Positions 13,986-22,690 of a stretch of DNA of 35,830 bases are shown here, piece by piece. Source of the stretch: an uncultured Lachnospiraceae bacterium. GTDB lineage: Bacteria > Bacillota > Clostridia > Lachnospirales > Lachnospiraceae. The first letter of the stretch is position 1. Each line of letters opens with the position of its first letter. Below the pieces are notes generated by a model. The model was not told the DNA's origin. It saw nothing but the letters and a program-made list of their open reading frames with translations, and did no database searches. Both the position numbers and the translations under genes were made by a program. The stretch lies in the NCBI GenBank assembly GCA_910577445.1, contig CAJTMZ010000031.1, positions 1 through 35,830 on the forward strand, written 5' to 3'.

Positions 13986-14774
13986 TTATTTCAGCAGTAG
14001 CTCGTACCGGAAATTTCCTATGGCTCTCTTAAACAAAAGGGCTGCGGCAAGGGCGCATACAACGCCGATTCCAAACAAAATCCAGCCGTTTACCAAAAGG
14101 ATTCCGGTGAACTGTCCCGCTACCAGAAACAGAACCGGAAGCAGGAGAAAAACGGCTCCCTGCTGCGCGTCCTCCATGCTCTGGGCTTTAGCCGAGGTGC
14201 GGACAATCATAATGATGGCAACCAGCGAAACGGCCGGAGAGACCAGCAGCATAATCAGCAGCCATTTGGCGTCCGGTAAAAGAAAAAATCCTTCTATAAA
14301 ATACATTTCCGCCTCCAGTACCGTCAGCATCACCAGAAAAGAGGAAAAGGACACGAACATGCTCAGCAGAAAGGCGGCCAGTACCTTGGCGCGGAATATC
14401 TGCTTCAGGGACAGGGGGCAGTAAAGCAGGGTTTCCAGTGTGCGTTTTTCCCGTTCGCCCACAAAGGAGCTTGCCGACATTACCGTGGCGGCCATAATGG
14501 GGATGATTAGAAAAAACACCGGCAGCACATAGTTCAGCAAAAGGCCGGGAAAGACCTGGTTTACGGGAAGGGCCTGCTCCGAAAGGGGCAGCATCTTTAG
14601 CAGTTTTTCCAAATCCCCGCTCTCTCCAGGGGCAAAGTGTATGGTTAATAGAAAGACGGTGGGCATAAAGACGGTCAGCACTATGGGAACAAAAAGCAGC
14701 ACGAAAAACATGCGTCTGTTACTCATAATGCTTTTTAAATCCTTTGTGATAATTGCAGTCATTTCCTGTTTCAT
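13986..14774 (-). CDS. ABC-2 type transporter permease
   Basis: This 262-residue protein has six hydrophobic segments, with a long loop after the first and the family-typical segment VMSASSFVGEREKRTLETLL preceding the second half. This fits ABC-2/NatB-like permeases, which pair with a separate ATPase for export of drugs, peptides, lipids or ions. The ATG at 14774 follows GGAGGAG (forward 14779-14784 region) and gives MKQEMTAIITKDLKSI; a longer in-frame start at 14858 lacks a comparable RBS. It is the last gene of a minus-strand operon after the XRE regulator and ATPase, 91 bases downstream of the ATPase stop. The transported substrate cannot be inferred. Confidence 0.87.
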   Translation of the reverse strand: MKQEMTAIITKDLKSIMSNRRMFFVLLFVPIVLTVFMPTVFLLTIHFAPGESGDLEKLLKMLPLSEQALPVNQVFPGLLLNYVLPVFFLIIPIMAATVMSASSFVGEREKRTLETLLYCPLSLKQIFRAKVLAAFLLSMFVSFSSFLVMLTVLEAEMYFIEGFFLLPDAKWLLIMLLVSPAVSLVAIIMIVRTSAKAQSMEDAQQGAVFLLLPVLFLVAGQFTGILLVNGWILFGIGVVCALAAALLFKRAIGNFRYELLLK

Positions 14775-14865
14775 TTTCTCCTCCATTTCCGCGCAGGCTT
14801 TGAGCGCATGGTTTCTCCTTTTACGGTTTCTGTGCGTGCAGGCTTTATTTCTGTCCATGCAGCTT

Positions 14866-15798
14866 TTATTTGTGCGCTTCCTTCATCTGCACGCTTTTGC
14901 CGCCTTCTGCGGTAAGGGCAAAATAAATATCCTCAAGGGAAGGCAGTTCGGCCGAGACATGGTAAATGTTTCCGCCATTTTCCACAATCCGCCGCACAAG
15001 GGCCGGGATTTCCTCCTTAGATGAAAGGGTCAGTTCGTACTCCTGATTGCCGGTGCGGCGAAGGGACAGGCGGTCGGGAATATTTGCGGCGTTTAGCTTT
15101 ACTTTGGTTTCGGGACAAAGCCGGGAGCGGAACTCCTCCAGGGTGCCCTCCGCAAGGAGCTTTCCGCAGGAAAGTAAGCCGTAGCGGGTACAGATTTCCT
15201 GCGCATAACGCAACTGGTGGGTGCAGAGAAAAACGGTGATGCCCTTCTCCTTTGCCAGAGTGCGAATCATGGCGTGGACGTTCTGGGCGCTTTCCGGGTC
15301 CAGCCCCGAGGTGGGCTCGTCCAGAAACAGAATCTTCGGCTCGTGAATCAGGGCCCTTGCCAGGGAAAGGCGCTGGCGCATACCGGTGGAGTAGGAGGAC
15401 AGCTTCCGGTCAGCGGCGTCTGACAATTCAAGCTGCTTTAACAGAGTCTGTCCCCGCTTCTGGCTCTCTTTTGTGGCAAGGCCGAAAACCGAGCCGTAAA
15501 ATATCAGATTTTGAAGTCCCGTCAGGTTGTCGTACATCTGGGCGTGCTCCGTGACCACGCCGGATATGGCGTGGGCTTTTTCCGGCTCTTTGGAAGGGTT
15601 GATGTCAAATAACTGACAGCTTCCCCCGGTGGGCGTGAGCATTCCGCCCAGCAGCTTGACGGCGGTGGTTTTCCCCGCGCCGTTAGGGCCCAGGAAGCCG
15701 AAGACTTCCCCCGGTTTTAAGGTGATGGACACGGAATCGAGGGCTTTTTTTCCGCCCTCGTATATTTTGGATAACTGGCTTAGGGTCACTGCGTTCAT
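14866..15798 (-). CDS. ABC transporter ATP-binding protein
   Basis: This 310-residue ATPase carries Walker A GPNGAGKTT near residue 37, the signature YSTGMRQRLSLARAL, Walker B ILFLDEPTSGLDP and an H-loop in FLCTHQLRYA. The C-terminal ~80 residues form an extra domain found in exporter ATPases of the CcmA/DrrA type. It would energise the ABC-2 permease encoded next on the same strand. AAGGAG lies directly upstream of the ATG at 15798. The gap to the upstream XRE regulator stop is 14 bases, so the three genes form an operon. Substrate unknown; exporters of this type next to XRE regulators are often inducible by antimicrobials or membrane stress. Confidence 0.93.
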   Translation of the reverse strand: MNAVTLSQLSKIYEGGKKALDSVSITLKPGEVFGFLGPNGAGKTTAVKLLGGMLTPTGGSCQLFDINPSKEPEKAHAISGVVTEHAQMYDNLTGLQNLIFYGSVFGLATKESQKRGQTLLKQLELSDAADRKLSSYSTGMRQRLSLARALIHEPKILFLDEPTSGLDPESAQNVHAMIRTLAKEKGITVFLCTHQLRYAQEICTRYGLLSCGKLLAEGTLEEFRSRLCPETKVKLNAANIPDRLSLRRTGNQEYELTLSSKEEIPALVRRIVENGGNIYHVSAELPSLEDIYFALTAEGGKSVQMKEAHK

Positions 15799-15812
15799 AA
15801 GTTCTCCTTTCG

Positions 15813-16940
15813 TTACTTTGCGTCGTTATCTTGCCGGAATCCTTCCAGACGCCGGATGATATTCTGAAAACGGGGCTCTTTTCCAAGGGATTCAAAGGCC
15901 GGGTTGCCGATAACGGCTTGTGCCATGCCCCGGCGGATGAGCGATTCGTCCCGGGGCAGGCCGCTGCCAAGGGGCAGGCAGGAATCCAGCCATTCATCCA
16001 GAAGGGTAAAATAGGAATCTCCGTGAAGGGTAAGAGGGCTTTGGCACGACAGTACCAGCTCCGTATAATCTTCCAGAATTTCCAGCGCCCGCTGTTGGTT
16101 ATTTAAGAGGCTAAAGCCTGAAGCCGCAGAAAGCTGCAGCGACATAAGGAGGCCGGGATGGAGGGTTTTTAAGTCAAAGGTTTCCGATACAAGCTGCAGA
16201 CGGCGGAAGGTTTCTTTGTATGCTTCAGGGTCGTCCAGACAGCAGTTCATATAGGATGACAGGAGATTTTGCACCTCCAGCATGGAATGGTAAATTCCGG
16301 CCTGAAGAATCCGTTTTGCCGCTCTGGCGTTTCCCATCATTTGAAAGGCGGAAGCCAGAAGGGGTTCGGGACTTAAACGGTTCCCTTCCAAAGGCTCTAA
16401 AAGGGCAAGCACTTCTTTTGCCCGTCCAAGCTGCAACAGGCAAAGGGCGTCCATGCTCACGGCAAGGGAAGAAAGCTCTGCGTCGTCGCTTATTTCCCTG
16501 ACCCGGCCAAAGAGCCGTCTTGCCTCCTCCAGAACGGCGTTTGTTTTTTCCGGCGTTCCCGAAAGCGTACAGTGGTTTACGAATAAAGCGCCGATTTGAA
16601 ACAAAAGAGGAGGGCAGGAAAAATATTTTTTTGCAATTTCCCGGCAGCATTCCATGGTCTCGTCAAAGGGCTTTTCCGCAAAATCCCGGGTCAGCTTCTT
16701 ATACAGCTTTCGGATATCGTCCTTTTCCATCTGGGGTTCATACCCCATGAGCTCGTCGATACTGATATCAAAAAAAGCGGCCAGCCGGGGCAGCAGGGAG
16801 ATATCCGGGTAAGTGGAGGCGGTCTCCCATTTTGATACGGCTGCCTTTGACACGCCGATATATTCGGCCAGCTCGTCCTGTGTAATGCCTTTTTTATGCC
16901 GGTTTTGCATCAGTACGCGTCCTATGTTGATTTCTCTCAT
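15813..16940 (-). CDS. XRE-family regulator with helical C-terminal sensor region
   Basis: This 375-residue protein begins with an HTH_3 domain (about 7-66), with GITQDELAEYIGVSKAAVSKWE as the recognition region and the canonical KWE-x-x-xYPDI pattern. The remaining ~300 residues are helical and repetitive in hydrophobic pattern (ALLEPLEGN, ALEILEDYTEL), like TPR-type ligand- or peptide-sensing domains. It heads the operon with the ABC ATPase and permease and most likely controls it. AGAGG precedes the ATG at 16940. What it senses is not visible. The 245-base region upstream to 17186 is divergent intergenic DNA. Confidence 0.88.
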   Translation of the reverse strand: MREINIGRVLMQNRHKKGITQDELAEYIGVSKAAVSKWETASTYPDISLLPRLAAFFDISIDELMGYEPQMEKDDIRKLYKKLTRDFAEKPFDETMECCREIAKKYFSCPPLLFQIGALFVNHCTLSGTPEKTNAVLEEARRLFGRVREISDDAELSSLAVSMDALCLLQLGRAKEVLALLEPLEGNRLSPEPLLASAFQMMGNARAAKRILQAGIYHSMLEVQNLLSSYMNCCLDDPEAYKETFRRLQLVSETFDLKTLHPGLLMSLQLSAASGFSLLNNQQRALEILEDYTELVLSCQSPLTLHGDSYFTLLDEWLDSCLPLGSGLPRDESLIRRGMAQAVIGNPAFESLGKEPRFQNIIRRLEGFRQDNDAK

Positions 16941-17120
16941 TTTTAACCTCTTTCTCTCATTTCCGCGCTGTTTTTAAGCGCATGACGGAGTTTGTGGATG
17001 CGCGCGGTTTTTTGGTGTTCTGTGTTTATTATGGGCGAATAAAATGAAAAAAACAATAGATGGAAATGCAATTTTGGTTAAAAAAGTTTCCTGTCGGGAA
17101 ACAAAGGGGCATTATTTTTT

Positions 17121-17150
17121 TCGCCATGCCGGACGGAAGTGTGGTATACT
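17121..17150 (+). promoter_or_regulatory. Extended -10 promoter for the MBL/GH13 operon
   Basis: TCGCCA (17121-17126), 18-bp spacer, TATACT (17145-17150) preceded by TGG, an extended -10. It lies 36 bases before the ATG at 17186. Confidence 0.5.
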
Positions 17151-17185
17151 TTAAGAAAACAGGAAAAAGAAACGAGGGTAACAGG

Positions 17186-18064
17186 ATGAAAATAAAATAT
17201 CTGGGCTCTGGGGCCTATGAAGGTGTGCCGGCTTTATTTTGCGGCTGCAGTGTCTGCCGGGAGGCAAAGGAAAAGAGAGGGCGTTTTATCCGTTCCCGCT
17301 CCCAAGCAATCATCAACGACGAACTTCTGATGGATTTTCCGCCGGATACGGTGTGGCATTCCATACAGTATAATCTGGACTGGACAAGGATTGGGCACTG
17401 CCTGATTACCCACAGCCATGGGGACCATCTGCATCCGGCGGACGTGGAGATGGCCGGAGCGGGTTTTACCGGAGAACACCGCCCCCTGCACTTTTATGCG
17501 GCGCAGGACGGTTATGAGAAGCTGCGGTGCATGACGGACGACCCGGAAATGGGAGAAGCCTCGGATGTAACGCTGGTGGAGCCGGGAGTGGCCTTTACGG
17601 CGGGCGATAACGGCGAATATCGGATTCTGCCTCTTTGGGCGAATCACAATCCGGAAACGTCTCCGGTGATATATTCCGTTTTCCATGAGGGAAAAAGAAT
17701 CCTTTATGCCCATGACACCGGCATTTTTCCCGAGAATACGTGGAAAGCGCTTGCCGGTCAGGGACGGTATGATTTGATTTCCTTAGACTGCACCGGTGGT
17801 ACAAGCGGCCCAAGAGACGGGGAGGAGGATTTTACGCCGGTCTGCCCGGGGGATTTCGTGGAGTGGCGGGACGGCCATATGAGCCTTCGGACAAACAGGG
17901 AGGTCATCCGGCGTATGCGTCTGGAAAACTTAATCGACGACAAAACGGTGATAGTCGCCAACCATTTTTCCCATAATTCCGGTCTGGGCTATGAGAAAAC
18001 CCGGCTGGAAGCTGAAAAATACGGCATCCTTACCGCCTATGACGGGATGGAAGTGGAAATATAA
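17186..18064 (+). CDS. PhnP-like metallo-beta-lactamase-fold phosphodiesterase
   Basis: This 292-residue MBL-fold hydrolase begins MKIKYLGSGAYEGVPALF and then has a Cys trio (Cys19, Cys21, Cys24, CGCSVC), matching the structural zinc site of PhnP. The metal motif is THSHGDH with His76, His78, Asp80 and His81. Later ligands are the His of WANHNPE, the Asp of AHDTG and the His of ANHFSHN. PhnP cleaves phosphoribosyl cyclic phosphates in phosphonate use, but no phn genes are nearby, so only the fold and a probable phosphodiesterase activity are claimed. GAGGGT at 17174-17179 selects the ATG at 17186. The GH13 gene begins 18 bases after its stop, indicating an operon. Confidence 0.87.
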   Translation: MKIKYLGSGAYEGVPALFCGCSVCREAKEKRGRFIRSRSQAIINDELLMDFPPDTVWHSIQYNLDWTRIGHCLITHSHGDHLHPADVEMAGAGFTGEHRPLHFYAAQDGYEKLRCMTDDPEMGEASDVTLVEPGVAFTAGDNGEYRILPLWANHNPETSPVIYSVFHEGKRILYAHDTGIFPENTWKALAGQGRYDLISLDCTGGTSGPRDGEEDFTPVCPGDFVEWRDGHMSLRTNREVIRRMRLENLIDDKTVIVANHFSHNSGLGYEKTRLEAEKYGILTAYDGMEVEI

Positions 18065-18082
18065 TAATTTATGGAGGGGAAT

Positions 18083-19963
18083 ATGAAAAAAACGAAAACC
18101 GAAAAAACAGTAAAGAAAACCAGAGAAACGCCGGCAGCGGAGCCGGCCTTTGAGAGCAGGCTGCAAAGGCACCACGACGAACTCCGCTGGCTGTATATGG
18201 AACTGTACGATAACGATTCCATGTTTGCGGAGCTGTGCGGCCGCCTGAAAAGCTTTTCCGATGAAAGGAATCAGGCGTTACGGCGCTCGGACGCAAAAAG
18301 AGAAGCCGCCCCGGACTGGTATAAGCAAAACGATATGCTTGGCATGATGTTTTATATCGACAATTTTGCCGGCAATATGAAAGGGGTAGAGTCCAGGCTT
18401 AACTATCTGGAAAAATGCAACGTAAATTATATTCATCTGATGCCCTTTCTGGATACGGTAGAGGGACGTTCCGACGGCGGATACGCGGTGGCGGATTTCC
18501 GGAAGGTGCAGGAGGCGCTGGGAACCATGGAGGACCTTGAAAGCCTGACGGCGGCCTGCCATAAGAAAGGCATCAATGTCTGCATGGATTTCGTGATGAA
18601 CCATACGTCCCAGGACCACGAGTGGGCAAAAAAGGCGCGTCAGGGAGACGGGGAATACATGAGCCGCTACTTTTTCTTTGCGGATGACGAAATCCCCCGG
18701 CAGTACGAAGCCACAGTGCCCCAGGTGTTCCCTACCACCGCACCGGGAAATTTCACATGGCTTCCCGATGCGCAGCATTTTGTGATGACCAGTTTTTATC
18801 CCTATCAGTGGGATTTGAATTACAAGAACCCCAGAGTGTTCAATGAAATGATGTACAATTTCCTGTTCCTTGCCAATCAGGGAATTGATATTATCCGCAT
18901 CGACGCGGTTCCTTATATCTGGAAGGAGCTGGGCACCCAGTGCCGGAACCTGTCGCAGGTACATACCATTGTGCGCATGATGCGTATGATTGGGGAGATT
19001 GTCTGCCCCGGCGTTCTGCTCCTTGGCGAGGTGGTGATGGAGCCGGAAAAGGTGGTGCCCTATTTCGGAACGGTGGAAAAGCCGGAGTGCCACATGCTTT
19101 ACAATGTGACAACCATGGCGACCACCTGGCATACGGTGGCGACAAGGGACGTAAAGCTTCTTAAAAAGCAGCTTGATATTGTTAATTCCCTGCCGAAGGA
19201 TTACCTGTTTTTGAATTATCTGCGCTGCCACGACGATATCGGCTGGGGGCTTGATTACGGGACCCTGATGCTGGAAGGAATGGGCGAGCGTTCCCATAAG
19301 CAGTATTTAAATGATTATTTCCAGGGCTATGCCGGGGACAGCAACAGCCGGGGCGAGCTTTACAATGCGGACCCTGTTACCGGGGACGCCAGATTCTGCG
19401 GAACCACGGCTTCCATGTGCGGCGTGGAAAAGGCGGATGAGGAAAAGGACAAACAGGCCATGGAGAAGGCCATCGGTCTGGATATCATGCTCCATGCCTA
19501 TATGTTTATGCTCTCCGGTATACCGGTGCTTTACGGGGGCGATGAAATCGGCCAGCTCAACGATTACAGCTATAAGGAGAACCCCAATAAGGCGGCGGAT
19601 TCCCGCTATATCCACCGGGGGGCAATGGACTGGAAAAAGGCGGAAAAGATTTCCGACGAGGATTCGGTGGAAGGAAAAATCTTCGGCAGGCTAAGACGCC
19701 TTGAACAGGTAAGGAAAGCGGAAAAGGCTTTTGTGGCGGCCGCGGACACCTGGACCATTGAAACATGGGATTCCTCCCTTTTGTGCATCGGAAGATATTT
19801 CGAGGGGGAGAAAATTATCGGCATTTTTAATTTCAGTGAATTTGACAAAACCGCATGGATTAAGGAGGAGGGCGAGTATCGGGATTTGATGACCGGAGAG
19901 GACAGGAAAGCCGTGGATGTAAGCATTCCGGCGTACGGGTTCTATTATCTGAAAAGAAAATAA
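18083..19963 (+). CDS. Amylosucrase-type GH13 (subfamily 4-like) glycosidase/transglucosidase
   Basis: This 626-residue protein resembles amylosucrase in length and order: an N-terminal helical domain (about 20-95), a (beta/alpha)8 barrel with a B domain, and a C-terminal beta-domain ending AYGFYYLKRK. Catalytic residues read as Asp274 (IIRIDAV), Glu316 (LLGEVV) and His383/Asp384 (RCHDDIGW). In Neisseria polysaccharea amylosucrase they are Asp286, Glu328 and Asp393; the nucleophile to acid/base spacing of 42 is identical. FVMNHTSQDHEWA and WKELGTQCRNLSQVH are also amylosucrase-like. It may split sucrose and build alpha-glucan, or act as a related alpha-glucosidase; no secretion signal is present, so it acts in the cytosol. 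ATG 18083 follows GGAGGGG. A Lys-rich N-terminus precedes the first domain. Confidence 0.88.
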   Translation: MKKTKTEKTVKKTRETPAAEPAFESRLQRHHDELRWLYMELYDNDSMFAELCGRLKSFSDERNQALRRSDAKREAAPDWYKQNDMLGMMFYIDNFAGNMKGVESRLNYLEKCNVNYIHLMPFLDTVEGRSDGGYAVADFRKVQEALGTMEDLESLTAACHKKGINVCMDFVMNHTSQDHEWAKKARQGDGEYMSRYFFFADDEIPRQYEATVPQVFPTTAPGNFTWLPDAQHFVMTSFYPYQWDLNYKNPRVFNEMMYNFLFLANQGIDIIRIDAVPYIWKELGTQCRNLSQVHTIVRMMRMIGEIVCPGVLLLGEVVMEPEKVVPYFGTVEKPECHMLYNVTTMATTWHTVATRDVKLLKKQLDIVNSLPKDYLFLNYLRCHDDIGWGLDYGTLMLEGMGERSHKQYLNDYFQGYAGDSNSRGELYNADPVTGDARFCGTTASMCGVEKADEEKDKQAMEKAIGLDIMLHAYMFMLSGIPVLYGGDEIGQLNDYSYKENPNKAADSRYIHRGAMDWKKAEKISDEDSVEGKIFGRLRRLEQVRKAEKAFVAAADTWTIETWDSSLLCIGRYFEGEKIIGIFNFSEFDKTAWIKEEGEYRDLMTGEDRKAVDVSIPAYGFYYLKRK

Positions 19964-19990
19964 ATTTTTCTTTAAGATTGAACGCCCGTA

Positions 19991-20019
19991 TTGTCTTTTG
20001 ACGGCGGATATTGTATGAT
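19991..20019 (+). promoter_or_regulatory. Promoter for the four-repeat secreted protein
   Basis: TTGTCT (19991-19996), 17-bp spacer, TATGAT (20014-20019), leaving a GC-rich leader of about 100 bases before the ATG at 20128. Confidence 0.5.
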
Positions 20020-20127
20020 AATCTGACATAACAGAGAAAAAATGTATTGAAAAACGTGTGGCGGCCGGGCGGCCCTATCCGCTTGGCGGCTGCGGGACGA
20101 AAAGCAACAGGGTAATGGAGGTACGGA

Positions 20128-21195
20128 ATGAAAAAAAATAAATTTGCGAAAGGATGGCTGACAGCCTGCCTTGTCATGGGATTGACGACAGGACTTCATC
20201 CGGGCGTAACGGTACAGGCAGCGGAGGTGATTGCAACGGTGTCGGGAACGGTGCGTTCGGGAACGACCGCCGAACTGCTTCTTCTTTCCACAAAAGAGGG
20301 AAATATGGAAATCAAAATAGACAGCGGCACGGACGCCAGCGCCTGCAAGGTGCTGCTTCCGGGGGAATCCATCAGCGTTTCCGTATCTCACGGCTCCGAC
20401 GAATATCTTCACGCGGTGAGAATTACCGCCGGTGAAAAAAAGACAGAAGCGTCGGTAGACGCCTCCAATACATCGACCGTGACAGGCACGATTACGAAAA
20501 AAGGCCAGGGCGACGTGCTTTATGTAAAGACACCTCAGGGAGACATGGAAATCAAGCTGGACTCTTCCACGAATATGAGCGGGTGTTCCGTTCTTGTGGC
20601 GGATAAGACCTATACCATTGTCTGTGCCCGTGGCTCCGACGCTTACATGCACGCTGTCAGCATTTCCGACGGAATCAGCGGGGGTGCGTCAGGGTCGGTG
20701 AATTTATCCTTAACCCCGTCTCCGGCGGCGGCGGTTACCGCACAGACTACCACGGTTACGGGAACGGTTTCTGACAAGACGAGAGAAGACAGGCTCTTTT
20801 TATCCACGAAGGACGGCGAGATGGAAATCGTCATCGACGCCAATACGGATTCCAGATACGGTATGATGGTTATGCCGGAACGCAAGATTAACGTCGCGGT
20901 TTATAACGGCGGCGACGGCTATATGCATGCCGCAACCATTGTGGCTCCGAAAGAATCCGTCTTTCCGGTAAACGTTGACACTTCCAATACCTCCACCGTG
21001 ACGGGAACCGTGGGAGGAAAGTCAACGGAAAACGTCCTGTACCTGGATACGCCTCAGGGGCAGATGGAGCTGAAGCTGGATAAGTTAAGCAGCGTTGCCG
21101 GCTGTAAGATTCTGGTCAAGGGCCGGAAACTCAGCGTAAGCTGCGCGAGAGGCGACGACGCTTATATGCATGCGGTGGGTATAACGGCGGTGTAA
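20128..21195 (+). CDS. Secreted protein with four ~65-residue beta-rich repeats, function unknown
   Basis: I do not recognise a family. The 355-residue protein has a signal peptide (Lys-rich start, hydrophobic core, cleavage probably after VQAA near 32) and no anchor or sortase motif. Four repeats lie at about 37-101, 117-180, 208-272 and 290-354. Each has V-T/S-GTV at its start, a T-x-x-G-x-ME-I/L-x-x-D centre and a G-x-D-x-Y-M/L-HA end. Repeats 1 and 3 share STKxGxMEI; repeats 2 and 4 share TPQGxMEIKLD-like text, CARGxDAYMHAV and a preceding SNTSTVTGT. The gene therefore looks like a duplicated two-repeat unit (A-B-A-B). A Ser/Thr/Ala/Pro linker (about 182-207) joins the halves. GGAGG at about 20117 precedes the ATG. 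It is a monocistron with a strong terminator. Wall or polysaccharide binding is only a guess. Confidence 0.85.
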   Translation: MKKNKFAKGWLTACLVMGLTTGLHPGVTVQAAEVIATVSGTVRSGTTAELLLLSTKEGNMEIKIDSGTDASACKVLLPGESISVSVSHGSDEYLHAVRITAGEKKTEASVDASNTSTVTGTITKKGQGDVLYVKTPQGDMEIKLDSSTNMSGCSVLVADKTYTIVCARGSDAYMHAVSISDGISGGASGSVNLSLTPSPAAAVTAQTTTVTGTVSDKTREDRLFLSTKDGEMEIVIDANTDSRYGMMVMPERKINVAVYNGGDGYMHAATIVAPKESVFPVNVDTSNTSTVTGTVGGKSTENVLYLDTPQGQMELKLDKLSSVAGCKILVKGRKLSVSCARGDDAYMHAVGITAV

Positions 21196-21220
21196 AAGTA
21201 AACGAATTATGGCTGATAAG

Positions 21221-21258
21221 AAAAGGGATAAAACGGTTTTGCGGTTTTATCCCTTTTT
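21221..21258. terminator. Bidirectional intrinsic terminator
   Basis: A 14-bp perfect stem (21221-21234 with 21244-21257) with a 9-base loop, A-rich on the left and T-rich on the right. It lies between the convergent repeat-protein and MATE genes and can serve both. Confidence 0.88.
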
Positions 21259-21264
21259 CATCGT

Positions 21265-22599
21265 TTAAATCTCAATCCGGCTCATCTTCACCAAAACCAC
21301 CCCCAAAAGGGCCGAGAGCACATCCGCCGCCGGCTGGGCCGTGATAACCCCCTCATAACCGAAAGCGAGGGAGAGAATAAACAGCACGAGGGCAAAGATA
21401 ATTCCCTGGCGGCTCAGGGACATTATCAGCGTGGGAAGGGATTTTCCGGCGCTCATAAACAGGGTGCTGCACACAAGAAACACGCCCGTGAAAGGAAGTC
21501 CCAAAAGCATTCTTCTTAGAATCAGCGCGCCGGCTTCCACAATGACGGCGTCGTCCATGAAAAGCCGAATCAGGGAGGGTGCGAATATCATCAAAACCGC
21601 GCCGCCCGCAATGGCGATTATCATCTGGACCAGCAGGTCAAATTTCAGCACCTGCCGGAGCCTTTCTTTGTTCCCGGCGCCATAGTTGTACCCAATCAGA
21701 GCCTGTGCGCCGAAGGCAAAGGCAATCATAATCATGGCGACCAGCATGTTCACCTTGCTGGCAATGCCCATGGCGGCCACCTTGTCGGCTCCGTAAACCA
21801 CCAGGCCGCGGTTTAAAAGGGCGGTTCCGAAGCTGTTCATCAGGTTGTTGAGGCTGGAGGGCAGGCCGATGGCGAACACGGCTCCGATAATGGCAAGGTC
21901 AACCTTTGCCATGCGGATGTCGACGGTCAGCTTCCGGCTCTTTTTCCTGATGCATACGACAAATATAATATCCGTTACAATGTTGCCAAGGACGGTGGCG
22001 ATGGCAGCCCCGGCGGCTCCCATTCCCAGTCCGAAAATAAATAAGGGGTCTAAAATTATATTTACGATACTGCCCGCAATACTGCCAATCATGGCAACGT
22101 TGGCAAGCCCTTCGGTGCGGAGCTGGTTGGCGGGGATTAAAGTCAGAATGATGGAGGGCGCGCCCAGCGCAATCCAGGTGTAATACTGGCTTGCATAGGT
22201 GAAAACGGCGTCTTCGGCCCCCAGCATATGTAAAACGGGATTTTGGAAAATCAGCATAAGTGCGGCGATTACAATACCCGTTACGATGGCGCTGTAAAAG
22301 GTAAAACTGCTGACCCGTTTTCCGTCCTCATCCTTTTTCTGTCCAAATAGGCGGCTCATAACGCTGCTTCCGCCAAGACCGAACAAATCGCCAAGAGACA
22401 CCATCAGCAAAATTACCGGAGCGCAGATGGACACGCCGGCAACAAGGTCGGCGTTGCCGGTCCGGCCGATAAAATAGATATCCACCATATTGTAAATCAT
22501 ACTGACAATTTTAGACATGACAACGGGCAGCGCCAGTGTCAAAAAGGCTTTGGGAACGGGAGTGGTTTCAAATAAAGCGTTTCTGTTTTCTTTTTCCAT
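21265..22599 (-). CDS. MATE-family multidrug/Na+ efflux transporter
   Basis: This 444-residue protein has twelve hydrophobic segments in two related halves. Family patterns include MVDIYFIGRTGNADLVAGV after the first helix, LFGLGGSSVMSRLFGQ, and ALIGYNYGAGNKERLRQ in the second half. MATE pumps export cationic drugs and metabolites using Na+ or H+ gradients; DinF-like members dominate in Clostridia. The ATG at 22599 is chosen (AGGTG 6 bases upstream) over a GTG three codons earlier. It is divergent from a Crp/Fnr-type regulator. The shared intergenic region has a CRP-like palindrome whose centre lies 41.5 bases upstream of the predicted start point of this gene. Confidence 0.92.
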   Translation of the reverse strand: MEKENRNALFETTPVPKAFLTLALPVVMSKIVSMIYNMVDIYFIGRTGNADLVAGVSICAPVILLMVSLGDLFGLGGSSVMSRLFGQKKDEDGKRVSSFTFYSAIVTGIVIAALMLIFQNPVLHMLGAEDAVFTYASQYYTWIALGAPSIILTLIPANQLRTEGLANVAMIGSIAGSIVNIILDPLFIFGLGMGAAGAAIATVLGNIVTDIIFVVCIRKKSRKLTVDIRMAKVDLAIIGAVFAIGLPSSLNNLMNSFGTALLNRGLVVYGADKVAAMGIASKVNMLVAMIMIAFAFGAQALIGYNYGAGNKERLRQVLKFDLLVQMIIAIAGGAVLMIFAPSLIRLFMDDAVIVEAGALILRRMLLGLPFTGVFLVCSTLFMSAGKSLPTLIMSLSRQGIIFALVLFILSLAFGYEGVITAQPAADVLSALLGVVLVKMSRIEI

Positions 22600-22661
22600 A
22601 ATCTGCACCTGACAGTAAGCGGCGGGCTTTCTGTCCTATCCTTTCTTTTTTTACAGATACG

Positions 22662-22690
22662 ATTTTATCAAAAAGCCTTGGCAATATAAG
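22662..22690 (-). promoter_or_regulatory. Weak promoter for the MATE pump, activator-dependent layout
   Basis: On the minus strand CTTATA (22690-22685, poor -35), 17-bp spacer, TAAAAT (22667-22662, good -10). The palindrome at 22690-22703 touches the -35, the class II position for CRP/FNR-type activation. Confidence 0.45.

Noticed and set aside
18278..19297. 339-residue minus-strand reading frame opposite the GH13 gene
   Set aside because: It is antisense to an intact catalytic barrel, His-rich by mirroring of common codons, and lacks a ribosome binding site.
19972..20652. 226-residue minus-strand reading frame over the repeat protein
   Set aside because: Antisense to a signal-peptide gene with conserved protein repeats; its repeats mirror those.
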